64,000 nt of DNA, taken from contig CAJUTE010000011.1 in the NCBI GenBank assembly GCA_910589555.1, positions 4,423 to 68,422 of the forward strand. The letters run 5' to 3'. This DNA comes from an uncultured Muribaculum sp. GTDB taxonomy: Bacteria > Bacteroidota > Bacteroidia > Bacteroidales > Muribaculaceae. Positions 36,014-44,951 of this stretch are shown here, piece by piece. Numbering within the stretch: position 1 is the stretch's first letter; each line of letters begins with the position of its first letter. The notes beneath the pieces are model-generated. The model had not been told where the DNA came from, did not search any database, and worked only from the letters and a program-made list of their open reading frames with translations. The position numbers and the translations under genes were made by a program.

Positions 36014-37351
36014 ATGAAACCATTAAACACAATAATAGTTGTTGATGACAACCGGTCGGTACGCACAGCCATGACGCTGCTGCTACAGACGGTAGCCGAA
36101 AAAGTAATCCCCGTATCATCGCCGGTGACACTCCCCCGACTCATACCCGAGGAGAAACCATCATGCGTGATACTCGACATGAATTTCCTCTCAGGCACAA
36201 CCAACGGCAATGAAGGGATTTTCTGGTTGAACGAAATTTTACGCCTCGCCCCCGGAGTGCCGGTGATACTGATGACTGCATACGCCGACATTGACCTCGC
36301 CATAAAAGGAATAAAAGCCGGAGCTGCCGATTTCATCATAAAACCGTGGGACAACTCGCGGCTGCTTCAGGCTGTAATGTACGCGGCAGGAAAAAACGTC
36401 AGCCTCAAGAAAGATAAGACTCACGATGATTTCTCTCCGTTTTTCGGCTACAGCCGGCGCATGGCGGCTCTGCGCGAAATCGTCGATAAAGTCGCAGCTA
36501 CCGACGCGTCGATACTCATAACCGGAGAGAACGGCACCGGCAAAAGTATGCTTGCAAAGTATATCCACCACCGTTCGGGCAGGCACAATCTGCCGATGGT
36601 ACACGCTGACATGGGAGCCATCACCGACACTCTTTTTGAAAGCGAGTTTTTCGGACACGAGAAAAACGCCTTCACAGGAGCATCGGCTACACGCAAAGGT
36701 CGATTTGAAATAGCTCATGACTCCACGCTGTTTCTCGACGAGGTCGCCAATATCCCCCTGCCCATGCAGTCCAAACTGCTGTGCGCCCTACAGGAGAAAC
36801 GCATCACCCGCGTAGGCGCCAACCGCCCGATAGATGTCAACGTAAGGCTCATCTCAGCCACCTCCTCCGACCCGGAATCGTTGGTGGAGCGTGGATTGTT
36901 CCGCCGCGACCTGCTGTGGCGCATAAACACCATCCACCTCCACTTGCCGCCGCTCCGTGAAAGACGCGAGGACATAATCCCACTGGCAAGAATATTCATT
37001 TCCTCTTTTTGCGATAAATATGGACGTCAGGAATTGACTCTATCCCATGAATGCCACGAAATACTTATGTCGGCATCATTTCCGGGAAACATTCGCCAGT
37101 TGGAGCATCTGATTGAAAAAGCCGTGATCCTCACCGAAGGCGACACGATCACCGCCGAACAGTTTGCCGAACTTTCATGTCAACCGGCACGCCCCTCCTC
37201 CGCCTCAGCTCCCGTGACTCTTGAGGAAATGGAGCGGAAGATGATCGCCGATTCAATACAGCAATGCGACGGCAATCTTTCCCAAGCAGCGTCAAGGCTC
37301 GGGATAACAAGGCAAACCCTGTACAACAAGATTAAAAAGTACGGTCTATGA
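36014..37351 (+). CDS. NtrC-family sigma-54-dependent response regulator
   Basis: 445 residues. Receiver domain 1-125 with phosphorylation Asp55 (VILDMN) and IKPW at about 109; AAA+ domain about 143-375 with Walker A GENGTGKS (171-178), Walker B TLFLDEV (238-244), arginine-finger region FRRDLLWRI (296-304); Fis-type helix-turn-helix 415-443 (NLSQAASRLGITRQTLYNKIKKYG). The sigma-54 contact loop reads NAFTGA (218-223) instead of GAFTGA. Its stop overlaps the kinase start (ATGA). Its most likely target is the divergent ABC operon, which has a -24/-12 promoter. Confidence 0.93.
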   Translation: MKPLNTIIVVDDNRSVRTAMTLLLQTVAEKVIPVSSPVTLPRLIPEEKPSCVILDMNFLSGTTNGNEGIFWLNEILRLAPGVPVILMTAYADIDLAIKGIKAGAADFIIKPWDNSRLLQAVMYAAGKNVSLKKDKTHDDFSPFFGYSRRMAALREIVDKVAATDASILITGENGTGKSMLAKYIHHRSGRHNLPMVHADMGAITDTLFESEFFGHEKNAFTGASATRKGRFEIAHDSTLFLDEVANIPLPMQSKLLCALQEKRITRVGANRPIDVNVRLISATSSDPESLVERGLFRRDLLWRINTIHLHLPPLRERREDIIPLARIFISSFCDKYGRQELTLSHECHEILMSASFPGNIRQLEHLIEKAVILTEGDTITAEQFAELSCQPARPSSASAPVTLEEMERKMIADSIQQCDGNLSQAASRLGITRQTLYNKIKKYGL

Positions 37352-38637
37352 AGCGTGAATGCTACTTCTCATGGATCATGGCGATCAAAATCGCCGCTAT
37401 AGCCCTGCTCTCCATTTCCGCAACCATCCTATATATGAAAGGAGCATGGCTGTTTGGAATCATCTGCATCGCGGCGGCGTTCATCCCTGCCGCATCATTA
37501 TTCCGGTCACTGAAATCATCCCGGATGGCAAGCCGCATGCTGCTCGAAGCTATTGAGAACAACGACGGCTCATTCAATCTTTCTGCACAAAAAACATCGC
37601 CACTCATCGCCGCCAACATCAACCGCATAAAAGAAATACTCTCGGAAAAACAGCAGCTGATAGCGTCACAGGAACAATTTTTCAAGGAGATAATCTCACT
37701 CGTAAGCACCGGCATAACAGTTATTTCAGCCGATGGCAGAATAAAGCTCAACAATAACCGCGCTCTGGAGCTGCTCCACCGCAGCGTATTCACCCACATC
37801 AAGCAACTTGAGTCCTCCGATCCTGCGCTCTACAGTGCGTTGTGCGGCATAGCCCCCGGTGAGACTCGTCAACTCGCCACATCCACCGAATCGCTGCTCA
37901 TTCATGCCAATTCCATTGTCATTTCTGATGAACAGCTGAAGATAATCACAATCGATGACATTGACACCGCGCTTGCCAATCACGACATGGACTCATGGGC
38001 GAGATACTCGTCAGTGATAATGCATGAGCTGATGAACTCTCTCACCCCCATAGCTTCCATATCGCGTCAACTGCTCAGCACCACCGACCCGGCGCTACGC
38101 AGCGTGCGGGCAAATATAGAACCGGTATACTCATGTGCCACCTATCTTATAAATTTCGTAAACGGATTGAAGAAGCTGAACCAGTTGCCTGACCCTGACC
38201 TCTCTCTTTTCGGACTGAAGCCATTCCTAAACCGGGCGGCGACACTTGCGTCTCACATACACCGATTCCCTCTCGACAATATCAATATAGCCTGTGATGA
38301 CTCGCTTTATGTCAACACCGATGAAAGCCTGCTGGGGCAAGTCATGACCAATCTGCTTAAAAACTCAATCGAAGCGATGGATGGCATCGAGCATCCTGAA
38401 ATAACGATATCAGGCTATTGCGATGAAAGGGAGAATATCGTGATTGAAATTTCCAACAACGGTCCGGAGATTCCCGAATCGACAGCCCCTAAGATATTCA
38501 TCCCCTTCTTCACCACCAAAACCGCCGGTTCAGGAATAGGACTCTCCCTGTCACGGCAGCTCATAAGACGCTGCGGCGGCACATTGAAAATAGTCAACCT
38601 ATCACCACACCCGGTGTTCCGCATAACAATACCGTGA
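37348..38637 (+). CDS. Sensor histidine kinase
   Basis: 429 residues. Two N-terminal membrane helices (about 10-50) with almost no periplasmic loop, a PAS-like segment (about 105-205), the H-box SSVIMHELMNSLTPI with His226, N-box TNLLKNSIEAM, and the G-boxes ending FFTTKTAGSGIGLSLSRQLIRRCGG. Because little lies outside the membrane, the signal may come from within the membrane or cytoplasm (inference). Partner of the overlapping response regulator. A short hairpin (ACGCGG-TT-CCGCGT, 38641-38654) follows. Confidence 0.92.
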   Translation: MKRECYFSWIMAIKIAAIALLSISATILYMKGAWLFGIICIAAAFIPAASLFRSLKSSRMASRMLLEAIENNDGSFNLSAQKTSPLIAANINRIKEILSEKQQLIASQEQFFKEIISLVSTGITVISADGRIKLNNNRALELLHRSVFTHIKQLESSDPALYSALCGIAPGETRQLATSTESLLIHANSIVISDEQLKIITIDDIDTALANHDMDSWARYSSVIMHELMNSLTPIASISRQLLSTTDPALRSVRANIEPVYSCATYLINFVNGLKKLNQLPDPDLSLFGLKPFLNRAATLASHIHRFPLDNINIACDDSLYVNTDESLLGQVMTNLLKNSIEAMDGIEHPEITISGYCDERENIVIEISNNGPEIPESTAPKIFIPFFTTKTAGSGIGLSLSRQLIRRCGGTLKIVNLSPHPVFRITIP

Positions 38638-38714
38638 CCCACGCGGTTCCGCGTCCAACTTTTATCTTGAAAACGTGTTTTTAGTAATATACACTAACTA
38701 TTACTAATTTACGC

Positions 38715-41700
38715 ATGGCATCAAAGCAAATCATGGATGGCTGCACAGCCGCCACTCACATAGCCTACGCTCTCAGCGATGTCGCTACAATCTACCCCAT
38801 CACTCCGGTAGCTGAAATGGGACAAGTAGCCCAACTTTGGGGCATGAACGGACGTAAAAACTACATGGGAGCGACCATGGCGGTCAAAGAAATGGAATCA
38901 GAATTGGGAGCGGCGGGAGCCACCCACGGCGCACTCGCCGCAGGATCGCTCGCCACCACATTCACCAATTCCCAGGGACTGCTGCTCATGATTCCAAATA
39001 TGTATAAGATTTCCGGCGAACTGCTTCCGGGGGTGTTTCATGTGGGCACACGTTCACTGGCGGCTCACGCGCTCTCCATTTTCGGCGACCATCAGGACAT
39101 TATGGCGTGCCGTGCCACCGGATTCGCGTTTCTCGGCTCCTCTTCAGTGCAGGAAACCATGGATCTCGCGCTCGTGGCTCATCTCGCGGCTATAGAAGGC
39201 TCGGTGCCTGTGGTGCATTTCTTCGACGGATGGCGTACATCGGGCGAAATGGCGACAATCGACGTGATAGACTACGACACCATTTTCAGCCTCATTGACC
39301 GTGACAAGATTGATGCATTCCGCCGCCGCGGACTAAATCCGTGCCATCCTGTGTTGCGCGGATCGGCACAAAACCCCGATGTATATTTCCAGAACCGCGA
39401 GGCGGCTAACAAATATTACACCACTTTCCCCGACATAGTGCAGAAAGCCATGGACCGCGTGGGTGAAAAGACCGGAAGGTCATATAAAATCTTCGACTAT
39501 CACGGAGCGCCCGATGCCGACCGCGTGATTGTGATAATGGGCTCAGGAGCCCAAGTGGCTAAAGACACCGTCGATTACCTCAACGCGTCAGGCGAAAAAA
39601 CCGGAGTGGTCAACGTAAGGCTATTCCGTCCTTGGTCGGCACAGAGATTCATCGACGCCCTCCCCTCCTCGGTCAGGACCATCGCCGTGCTCGACGCCAC
39701 AAAGGAGCCGGGTTCACAAGGTGAGCCGCTGTATCAGGACGTGACAATGTCGGTCCACAACTCAGGCAGAACCACGCGGGTCATAGGTTGCCGCTACGGG
39801 CTGTCAAGCAAGGATTTCACCCCGGCTATGGTAAAAGCCGTGTTTGACGAAGCCGCCAAAGAGAATCCCAAGCATCAGTTCACTGTAGGCATCGACGACG
39901 ACGTCACCCACCTCTCGCTGGACATAGACCCGCAATTCACGATAGAGCCAAAGGACACCACGCAGTGCATATTCTACGGCATGGGGTCCGACGGTACCGT
40001 CGGCGCCACAAAGCAGATAGCATCCATCATCGGCAATCGTCCGGGATGGTATGCGCAGGCTTATTTCCACTATTCGGCAAAAAAATCGGGAGGCTACACA
40101 TTGTCGCAGCTTCGCTTCGCCCACTCTCCGGTCACAAGCGAATACTCAATCGACCGTGCCGATTATCTCGCCTGCAACAAGGACACCTATGTAAACACAT
40201 TCCATGTCACTGAAAAGATTAAGTCCGGAGGCACATTCGTGCTCAATTCGGCATGGACCCTCGACGATATGGACCGCATCTTCCCGGCACGCCTGAAAAA
40301 GAGCATCGCCGCGAAAAAGCTGAAATTCTACAACATCGATGCTACAAAAATAGCCGCCGAAGAGAATCTCGGCGTGAGGATAAACACCATAATGGAAGCG
40401 GTGTTCTTCCACCTCACAGGAATCATCGACATCAACGAGGCGCTATCGCTGCTGAAAAGCCAGGTCAAAAAGAGCTATATGCATGAAGGGGGCGATGTGG
40501 TCAACAACAATATCGCGGCAATAGACCGTGCGATACAGAGCATCACCGAAATCAACTATCCCGATTCCTGGATAAACGCCACCGACTCTCATCCACAGGA
40601 CTCAAATGACAATATCCCTGAGTTTATAAAAAATGTGGCAAAGCCGTGCATGGAATTGCAAGGCGACACTCTGCCGGTGTCCATGTTCTCGCCCGACGGT
40701 TCAATGCCGATGGGCACCACGGCATACGAAAAACGCCGCATAGCCATAAATGTGCCGCAATGGGAAGCTGATAAGTGCATCCGGTGCACACTATGCTCGC
40801 TCGTATGCCCCCACGCTGCAATACGCCCCTATCTCCTTGATGCTGATGAAGCAAAGACGGCTCCGGCGGGTATGTCAATGAAACCCGCCACCGAAAGCGA
40901 GCTGCAGGGATTGCAATATCGTGTGCAGGTTTATGTTGAAGATTGCGTGGGATGCGGTTCTTGCGCCACAATATGCCCGGGACACGCCCTGACAATGATG
41001 CCCCTTGAGAGCCAGCTCGGAACTCAGATTCCCTATCTGGACTATCTTCAGAAGAGTGTCACGCTTAAGGAGAACCTTATCCCGCGTTTCACCGTCAAAG
41101 GCTCACAGTTGCAGCAGCCGTTGCTTCAGTTCTCGGGAGCATGCGGAGGATGCGGCGAGACTCCATATATAAAATTGCTCACACAGCTTTTCGGCAAGCG
41201 GATGATTATTGCCAACGCCACAGGGTGCAGCTCGATATGGGGAGCCAATTTCCCAAGCAATGCTTATTGCACCGACTCCGACGGCAGAGGTCCCGCATGG
41301 GGCAACTCTCTATTTGAGGACAACGCGGAATATGGCTACGGAATAGCGGTATCGGTAAGACAACGCCGCGAAAGAGCGTTGGAAATGGCGAAAGCCGTCG
41401 TTGCCGACACTGCGGCAGCTCAAGCAGACAAAGAGGCGGCACAAGCGTGGATCGACGCATTTGACGACCCTGAGAAATCAGAAACCACAGGTGAAGCGCT
41501 CGCAAAAACAAGAGCGGAGTTTGAACCGTTTGCCGATATTCTCGGCAAAAAATCAGTGTGGGCGATAGGCGGCGACGGCTGGGCTTACGACATCGGGTTT
41601 GCCGGACTGGACCATGTGCTCGCTTCCGGAGAAAACATCAACATCCTCGTGATGGACACCGAATGCTACTCCAACACCGGAGGACAGACCTCCAAGGCTA

Positions 41701-42179
41701 CCCCGCTCGGCGCCGTGACCAAATATTCTCCCGACGGCAAACGCACTGTCCGTAAAGACCTCGGCAGAATGATGATGACCTATCCTTACGTCTACGTCGC
41801 ATCAATCGCGCTCGGAGCCAACTACCAGCAGGCTATAGATGCCATGAAAGAGGCGGAAGCATATCCGGGTCCGTCAATCATAATAGCCTACTGCCCCTGC
41901 ATAAACCACGGAATACGCGCAGGCATGAGCCATTCAATCGTAGAGGAACATAATGCAGTGAAATGCGGCTACTGGCAGATATACCGCTACAATCCTTCGC
42001 TCGCCGACCCGATGTCGCTGGATTGCGCAACACCGGCACAGCAAGCATTCCTCCCGTTCATTAATGGAGAAGACCGCTACGCCGACCTCAAGATGATAGA
42101 CCCCGCCGAAGCGGCAAAATTGCAACCGGCGCTGCAACAACGCTGCTCAGTAGTCCACAACATCCTCTCAAAGATGTAG
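38715..42179 (+). CDS. nifJ: Pyruvate:ferredoxin (flavodoxin) oxidoreductase
   Basis: 1154 residues, single-chain enzyme that splits pyruvate to acetyl-CoA and CO2 while reducing ferredoxin, the main route in strict anaerobes. Order of domains: I (YPITPVAEMGQVAQLWG near 28), II-III with GDHQDIMACR, domain IV and the two-cluster ferredoxin domain (CIRCTLCSLVCPHA and CVGCGSCATICPGHA near 692-760), then the thiamine-diphosphate domain (GACGGCGETPYIKLL, GGDGWAYDIGFAGLDH, DTECYSNTGGQTSKATPLGA). All cluster cysteines are present. Monocistronic. Confidence 0.96.
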   Translation: MASKQIMDGCTAATHIAYALSDVATIYPITPVAEMGQVAQLWGMNGRKNYMGATMAVKEMESELGAAGATHGALAAGSLATTFTNSQGLLLMIPNMYKISGELLPGVFHVGTRSLAAHALSIFGDHQDIMACRATGFAFLGSSSVQETMDLALVAHLAAIEGSVPVVHFFDGWRTSGEMATIDVIDYDTIFSLIDRDKIDAFRRRGLNPCHPVLRGSAQNPDVYFQNREAANKYYTTFPDIVQKAMDRVGEKTGRSYKIFDYHGAPDADRVIVIMGSGAQVAKDTVDYLNASGEKTGVVNVRLFRPWSAQRFIDALPSSVRTIAVLDATKEPGSQGEPLYQDVTMSVHNSGRTTRVIGCRYGLSSKDFTPAMVKAVFDEAAKENPKHQFTVGIDDDVTHLSLDIDPQFTIEPKDTTQCIFYGMGSDGTVGATKQIASIIGNRPGWYAQAYFHYSAKKSGGYTLSQLRFAHSPVTSEYSIDRADYLACNKDTYVNTFHVTEKIKSGGTFVLNSAWTLDDMDRIFPARLKKSIAAKKLKFYNIDATKIAAEENLGVRINTIMEAVFFHLTGIIDINEALSLLKSQVKKSYMHEGGDVVNNNIAAIDRAIQSITEINYPDSWINATDSHPQDSNDNIPEFIKNVAKPCMELQGDTLPVSMFSPDGSMPMGTTAYEKRRIAINVPQWEADKCIRCTLCSLVCPHAAIRPYLLDADEAKTAPAGMSMKPATESELQGLQYRVQVYVEDCVGCGSCATICPGHALTMMPLESQLGTQIPYLDYLQKSVTLKENLIPRFTVKGSQLQQPLLQFSGACGGCGETPYIKLLTQLFGKRMIIANATGCSSIWGANFPSNAYCTDSDGRGPAWGNSLFEDNAEYGYGIAVSVRQRRERALEMAKAVVADTAAAQADKEAAQAWIDAFDDPEKSETTGEALAKTRAEFEPFADILGKKSVWAIGGDGWAYDIGFAGLDHVLASGENINILVMDTECYSNTGGQTSKATPLGAVTKYSPDGKRTVRKDLGRMMMTYPYVYVASIALGANYQQAIDAMKEAEAYPGPSIIIAYCPCINHGIRAGMSHSIVEEHNAVKCGYWQIYRYNPSLADPMSLDCATPAQQAFLPFINGEDRYADLKMIDPAEAAKLQPALQQRCSVVHNILSKM

Positions 42180-42449
42180 CAGCAAATTGCCAATAAAGCG
42201 GTCAGTATGACCGCAAGATATTTCCCGGCATGCAGTACCAACGGAATGCCGGGAACCATGAACGACACCCATTTTTTAGTTCCGAAGGAACGGGATATGA
42301 ATTGAGCTTCGAAGATGCGACACATTAGTTTCTCATTCTCCATACCCGCCCCCTCGGAACCATTTTTATTTGTTAATAATACCTAAAATGTTTGTAATAT
42401 ATATATATATATCTTTGTGCCACATTATGTTTAACCTAAATTATTTTTT
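42180..42449. other. Intergenic region with hairpins after nifJ
   Basis: Holds three hairpins: GCGGTCA-GTA-TGACCGC (42198-42214), a 10-bp stem TTCCCGGCAT / ATGCCGGGAA (42222-42255) and GTTCC-GAA-GGAAC (42279-42291), then a segment GAGCTTCGAAGATGCGA (42304-42320) that recurs near 54248. The mix looks like REP-type intergenic DNA; one hairpin may end the nifJ transcript. The promoter of the next gene is at 42391-42417. Confidence 0.5.
42391..42417 (+). promoter_or_regulatory. Promoter with an (AT)8 spacer tract
   Basis: TTTG (42391-42394) and TATCTTTG (42410-42417) with a 15-bp spacer that is mostly (AT)8 (42397-42412). The usual spacing elsewhere in this window is 19-20 bp, so the spacer is short by about two AT units. 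Confidence 0.6.
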
Positions 42450-43190
42450 ATGCGTAAATTTACTCTATTAGTGGCAGCATTAGCCATGTTTACCTCATTT
42501 AATGCCAGTGCAGAAACCGTCCTTCTCGGCAACCCCAACAAGGTAAAGCAGAACATTCTTGAAGGAAAAGATTTCGTTAAAACCCCTGCAAAACCGGGTG
42601 ATGATGCTACAGATGACGACAAAGCAGCCTATGAAGCAGCTCTTGAAGCTTACAACAAGGAAGTTGCAGCAATGGCAGGCTGGAAAATGCAGTGCATGAA
42701 CACCGCAAAAAGCATTGAATCAGGCAGCACTATGACTCTTCCTGAAGGATCTGTAATCCCGATGAAATTCTCTAACGGAGCAGAACATATCCTTACTCTT
42801 CCTGAAGGATTTGTAGCAACTAAAGTAACCCTTTACACAGTCATTAACAAAGATGCTGCTACAGATCGTCCCGCATTCTGGAAGAAAGTCAACGAACACG
42901 AATTCACCGCTGAAACAGGCAAAATCGCAACCTCTTACAAAGATTTCGAAAATCCTGATGCTTACGAGTTCACTATCGCAAAAGCATCCAATGTATCAAT
43001 CACCAACTCAGGCGAACAGCCCTTCGTTGCAATCTTGGTTGAATACGAAAAAGGTGAACCCGCTGGTATCGACAATGTAATCGTTGCTGAAGACGAAAAC
43101 GCTCCTATGTACAACCTTCAGGGTGTACAGGTTGACGAAAACTACAAGGGTATCGTCATCAAGAACGGAAAGAAATTCATCAACAAGTAA
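42450..43190 (+). CDS. Secreted protein of unknown function with a C-terminal tail module
   Basis: 246 residues with signal peptide (MRKFTLLVAALAMFTSFNASA). The body is acidic and beta-rich; I recognise no enzyme motif. An Ala/Asp-rich helical insert (GDDATDDDKAAYEAALEAYN) is followed by two LPEG segments (MTLPEGSVIPMKF, LTLPEGFVATKV). The last 30 residues (PMYNLQGVQVDENYKGIVIKNGKK) resemble the short C-terminal modules that end many exported Bacteroidales proteins and may be a sorting or anchoring signal. Codon use is AT-richer and more regular than in neighbours, which suggests high expression. Own promoter and two terminators. Confidence 0.75.
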   Translation: MRKFTLLVAALAMFTSFNASAETVLLGNPNKVKQNILEGKDFVKTPAKPGDDATDDDKAAYEAALEAYNKEVAAMAGWKMQCMNTAKSIESGSTMTLPEGSVIPMKFSNGAEHILTLPEGFVATKVTLYTVINKDAATDRPAFWKKVNEHEFTAETGKIATSYKDFENPDAYEFTIAKASNVSITNSGEQPFVAILVEYEKGEPAGIDNVIVAEDENAPMYNLQGVQVDENYKGIVIKNGKKFINK

Positions 43191-43198
43191 AAATATAT

Positions 43199-43227
43199 TA
43201 TTCCCGTTAGGGTAATAATTTTTTTCA
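43199..43227 (+). terminator. First terminator after the secreted protein gene
   Basis: ATTATTCCC / GGGTAATAAT hairpin with one bulge, directly followed by a T run (43219-43225). Confidence 0.75.
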
Positions 43228-43237
43228 AAGTGAGTGA

Positions 43238-43274
43238 GTGTGTCAGTCTGTGAAAGATTGACACACTTTTTTTT
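43238..43274 (+). terminator. Second, stronger terminator
   Basis: Perfect 8-bp stem GTGTGTCA (43238-43245) / TGACACAC (43259-43266) followed by eight T (43267-43274). Two terminators in a row fit a highly transcribed gene. Confidence 0.88.
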
Positions 43275-43296
43275 ACGCCGTCAGCCGGAATGAAAT

Positions 43297-43327
43297 TTTG
43301 AATATCCTATGGTTTTCACTAATTTTG
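43297..43327 (+). promoter_or_regulatory. Promoter of the alpha/beta hydrolase gene
   Basis: TTTG (43297-43300), 19-bp spacer, TAATTTTG (43320-43327): an exact consensus match. It decides the start codon at 43355, since the other ATG at 43298 lies within the promoter. Confidence 0.82.
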
Positions 43328-43354
43328 TACCTGACCTTAAACAGTAAAGTAGCT

Positions 43355-44500
43355 ATGTATCGAAAAATATTGACAGCGGCAACGCTTGCCTGCTCCATCG
43401 GCAGCATGACCGCCCAAGACTACAAACCGTATGGCGTGGAGCGTGAGATGCCGGCGTTTCTTAACGACATCAAGCAGGAGCTCACCTATCCAATGGCTTG
43501 GGGCAACAGTGACATCACCGACTTCGACACATGGCGCGACAGCGCGCGTCACGTGCTCACCGAGGCTATGCTCGCGCCTCCCCCACATCCCGACGATTTC
43601 AATCCCGAACTTATCGCTGAAGAGAAACGCGACGGATACACGGCGAAAAAAATACGCCTCAACATCAGCAAATACACGCGTGCCGACGTGCTGATGCTTC
43701 TCCCCGACTCTCCCGGACCGCATCCGGGCGTAGTGCTGCTACATGACCACGGAGGCCACTATTTCATAGGGAAAGAGAAGATGATAAAACCGTTTGACAC
43801 CGATTCGGCAGTCATAAAGGATGCCGATATGTGGGCGAAACAGTGCTACGCCGGTCAATTCGTGGGCGATTATCTCGCTTCCAAAGGCTACGCCGTAATC
43901 TCTGCCGATGCCATATTCTGGGGCGAACGAGGACGCAAAGAGGGCGTGAATAAAGCCAAGCTCGGCGACTTTGCCGGCAACCTCATGGGGCTCGGACGAT
44001 GCATGAGCGGAATCATGACCCACGAGGATTCATATCTGACCGAATTTTTCGCTTCTTTGCCCGAAGTCGATGCCGACCGTGTGGGCTGCATGGGATTTTC
44101 AATGGGAGCCTACCGTGCATGGATGCTCTCGGCATTCACCGACCGCATAAAAGCCGGCGCCGCTGTGTGCTGGATGACTGTGACCGACACCCAATTCTCC
44201 TGGGAATACGGCAGGGAGAACGGAGGATATGCCAACACACTCCCCTCAATACGCCTCTACATGGATCATCCCCACATCGCGTCAATCGCATGTCCCAAGC
44301 CCATGATGTTCCTCAACGGCAAAAACGACAAGCTATTCCACCCTACAGGCGTGAAAGCTTCGTTTGACATAATGCACGACGTGTGGAAAAGCCGCAATGC
44401 TGACGAGAAGCTGACCACCAAGATATGGGATATGTCGCATTATTGCGGTCCTGAGGTGCAGGAAGAGGTAAAGGATTTCTTTGACAAATGGCTAAAATAA
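43355..44500 (+). CDS. Exported alpha/beta hydrolase (dienelactone hydrolase/acetyl-xylan-esterase-like)
   Basis: 381 residues from MYRKILTAATLACSIGS, a signal peptide. The fold motifs are PGVVLLHDHGGHYF (oxyanion side), the nucleophile elbow VGCMGFSMGAYRAW with Ser, the acid loop MMFLNGKNDKLFHP and the final MSHYCGPEVQEEV with His. It resembles the large esterases of family ABHD7-like or acetyl-xylan esterase used on glycans. Substrate unknown. The mutarotase gene begins 22 bp later on the same strand. Confidence 0.85.
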   Translation: MYRKILTAATLACSIGSMTAQDYKPYGVEREMPAFLNDIKQELTYPMAWGNSDITDFDTWRDSARHVLTEAMLAPPPHPDDFNPELIAEEKRDGYTAKKIRLNISKYTRADVLMLLPDSPGPHPGVVLLHDHGGHYFIGKEKMIKPFDTDSAVIKDADMWAKQCYAGQFVGDYLASKGYAVISADAIFWGERGRKEGVNKAKLGDFAGNLMGLGRCMSGIMTHEDSYLTEFFASLPEVDADRVGCMGFSMGAYRAWMLSAFTDRIKAGAAVCWMTVTDTQFSWEYGRENGGYANTLPSIRLYMDHPHIASIACPKPMMFLNGKNDKLFHPTGVKASFDIMHDVWKSRNADEKLTTKIWDMSHYCGPEVQEEVKDFFDKWLK

Positions 44501-44522
44501 CTTATTAACCCAACTTATATTT

Positions 44523-44870
44523 ATGGAAACAAAACGATATTGTCTTACACTGGATCTCGTTGACGATCCGGAATTGATCGAACTTTACAAAAAATACCAT
44601 TCGCCGGAAGGCATCTGGCCCGAAATTCCGCAGGGAATAAAATCGGTGGGCATCACCCGCATGGACATATACCTGCTCGGCACCCGCCTGTTCATGATCC
44701 TTGAAATGCCCGAATCGGTGGATCGCGACGAGGCTATGGCTAAACTCGCCACCTTGCCGCGACAGGATGAATGGGAAGCTACAGTAGGCAAATGCCAATT
44801 ATGCGACCCCAACGCCACCTCATCAGGCAAATGGCAGCTCATGGAGCAAATATTCACTCTCCCCGAATAA
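44523..44870 (+). CDS. L-rhamnose/L-fucose mutarotase family protein (RhaM-like)
   Basis: 115 residues of the dimeric ferredoxin-fold mutarotase family: KRYCLTLDLVDDPELIELYKKYHS, IWPEIPQGIKSVGITRMDIYLLGTRLFMILE with conserved Arg/Tyr, and the end WQLMEQIFTLPE. Family members flip the anomeric form of 6-deoxy sugars. Because fucose permease and isomerase lie next door (convergent), L-fucose is the more likely substrate here (inference). It follows the alpha/beta hydrolase, probably co-transcribed. Confidence 0.85.
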   Translation: METKRYCLTLDLVDDPELIELYKKYHSPEGIWPEIPQGIKSVGITRMDIYLLGTRLFMILEMPESVDRDEAMAKLATLPRQDEWEATVGKCQLCDPNATSSGKWQLMEQIFTLPE

Positions 44871-44894
44871 ACACAATCGCATCTTAACACAAGA

Positions 44895-44926
44895 AAAGCA
44901 TGGGTTCCGGTTGGAATCCATGCTTT
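44895..44926. terminator. Bidirectional terminator between mutarotase and fucP
   Basis: AAAGCATGG-G-TTCC (44895-44908) pairs with GGAA-T-CCATGCTTT (44913-44926), one internal mismatch, 4-nt loop. A-rich left side and ATGTTTTAG on the right fit use on both strands. Confidence 0.8.
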
Positions 44927-44951
44927 ATGTTTTAGCCGAATCAATATAGGG

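Noticed and set aside
42198..42255. Hairpins after nifJ as a plain intrinsic terminator
   Set aside because: Stems are good but no T tract follows either one; left as unassigned structure.
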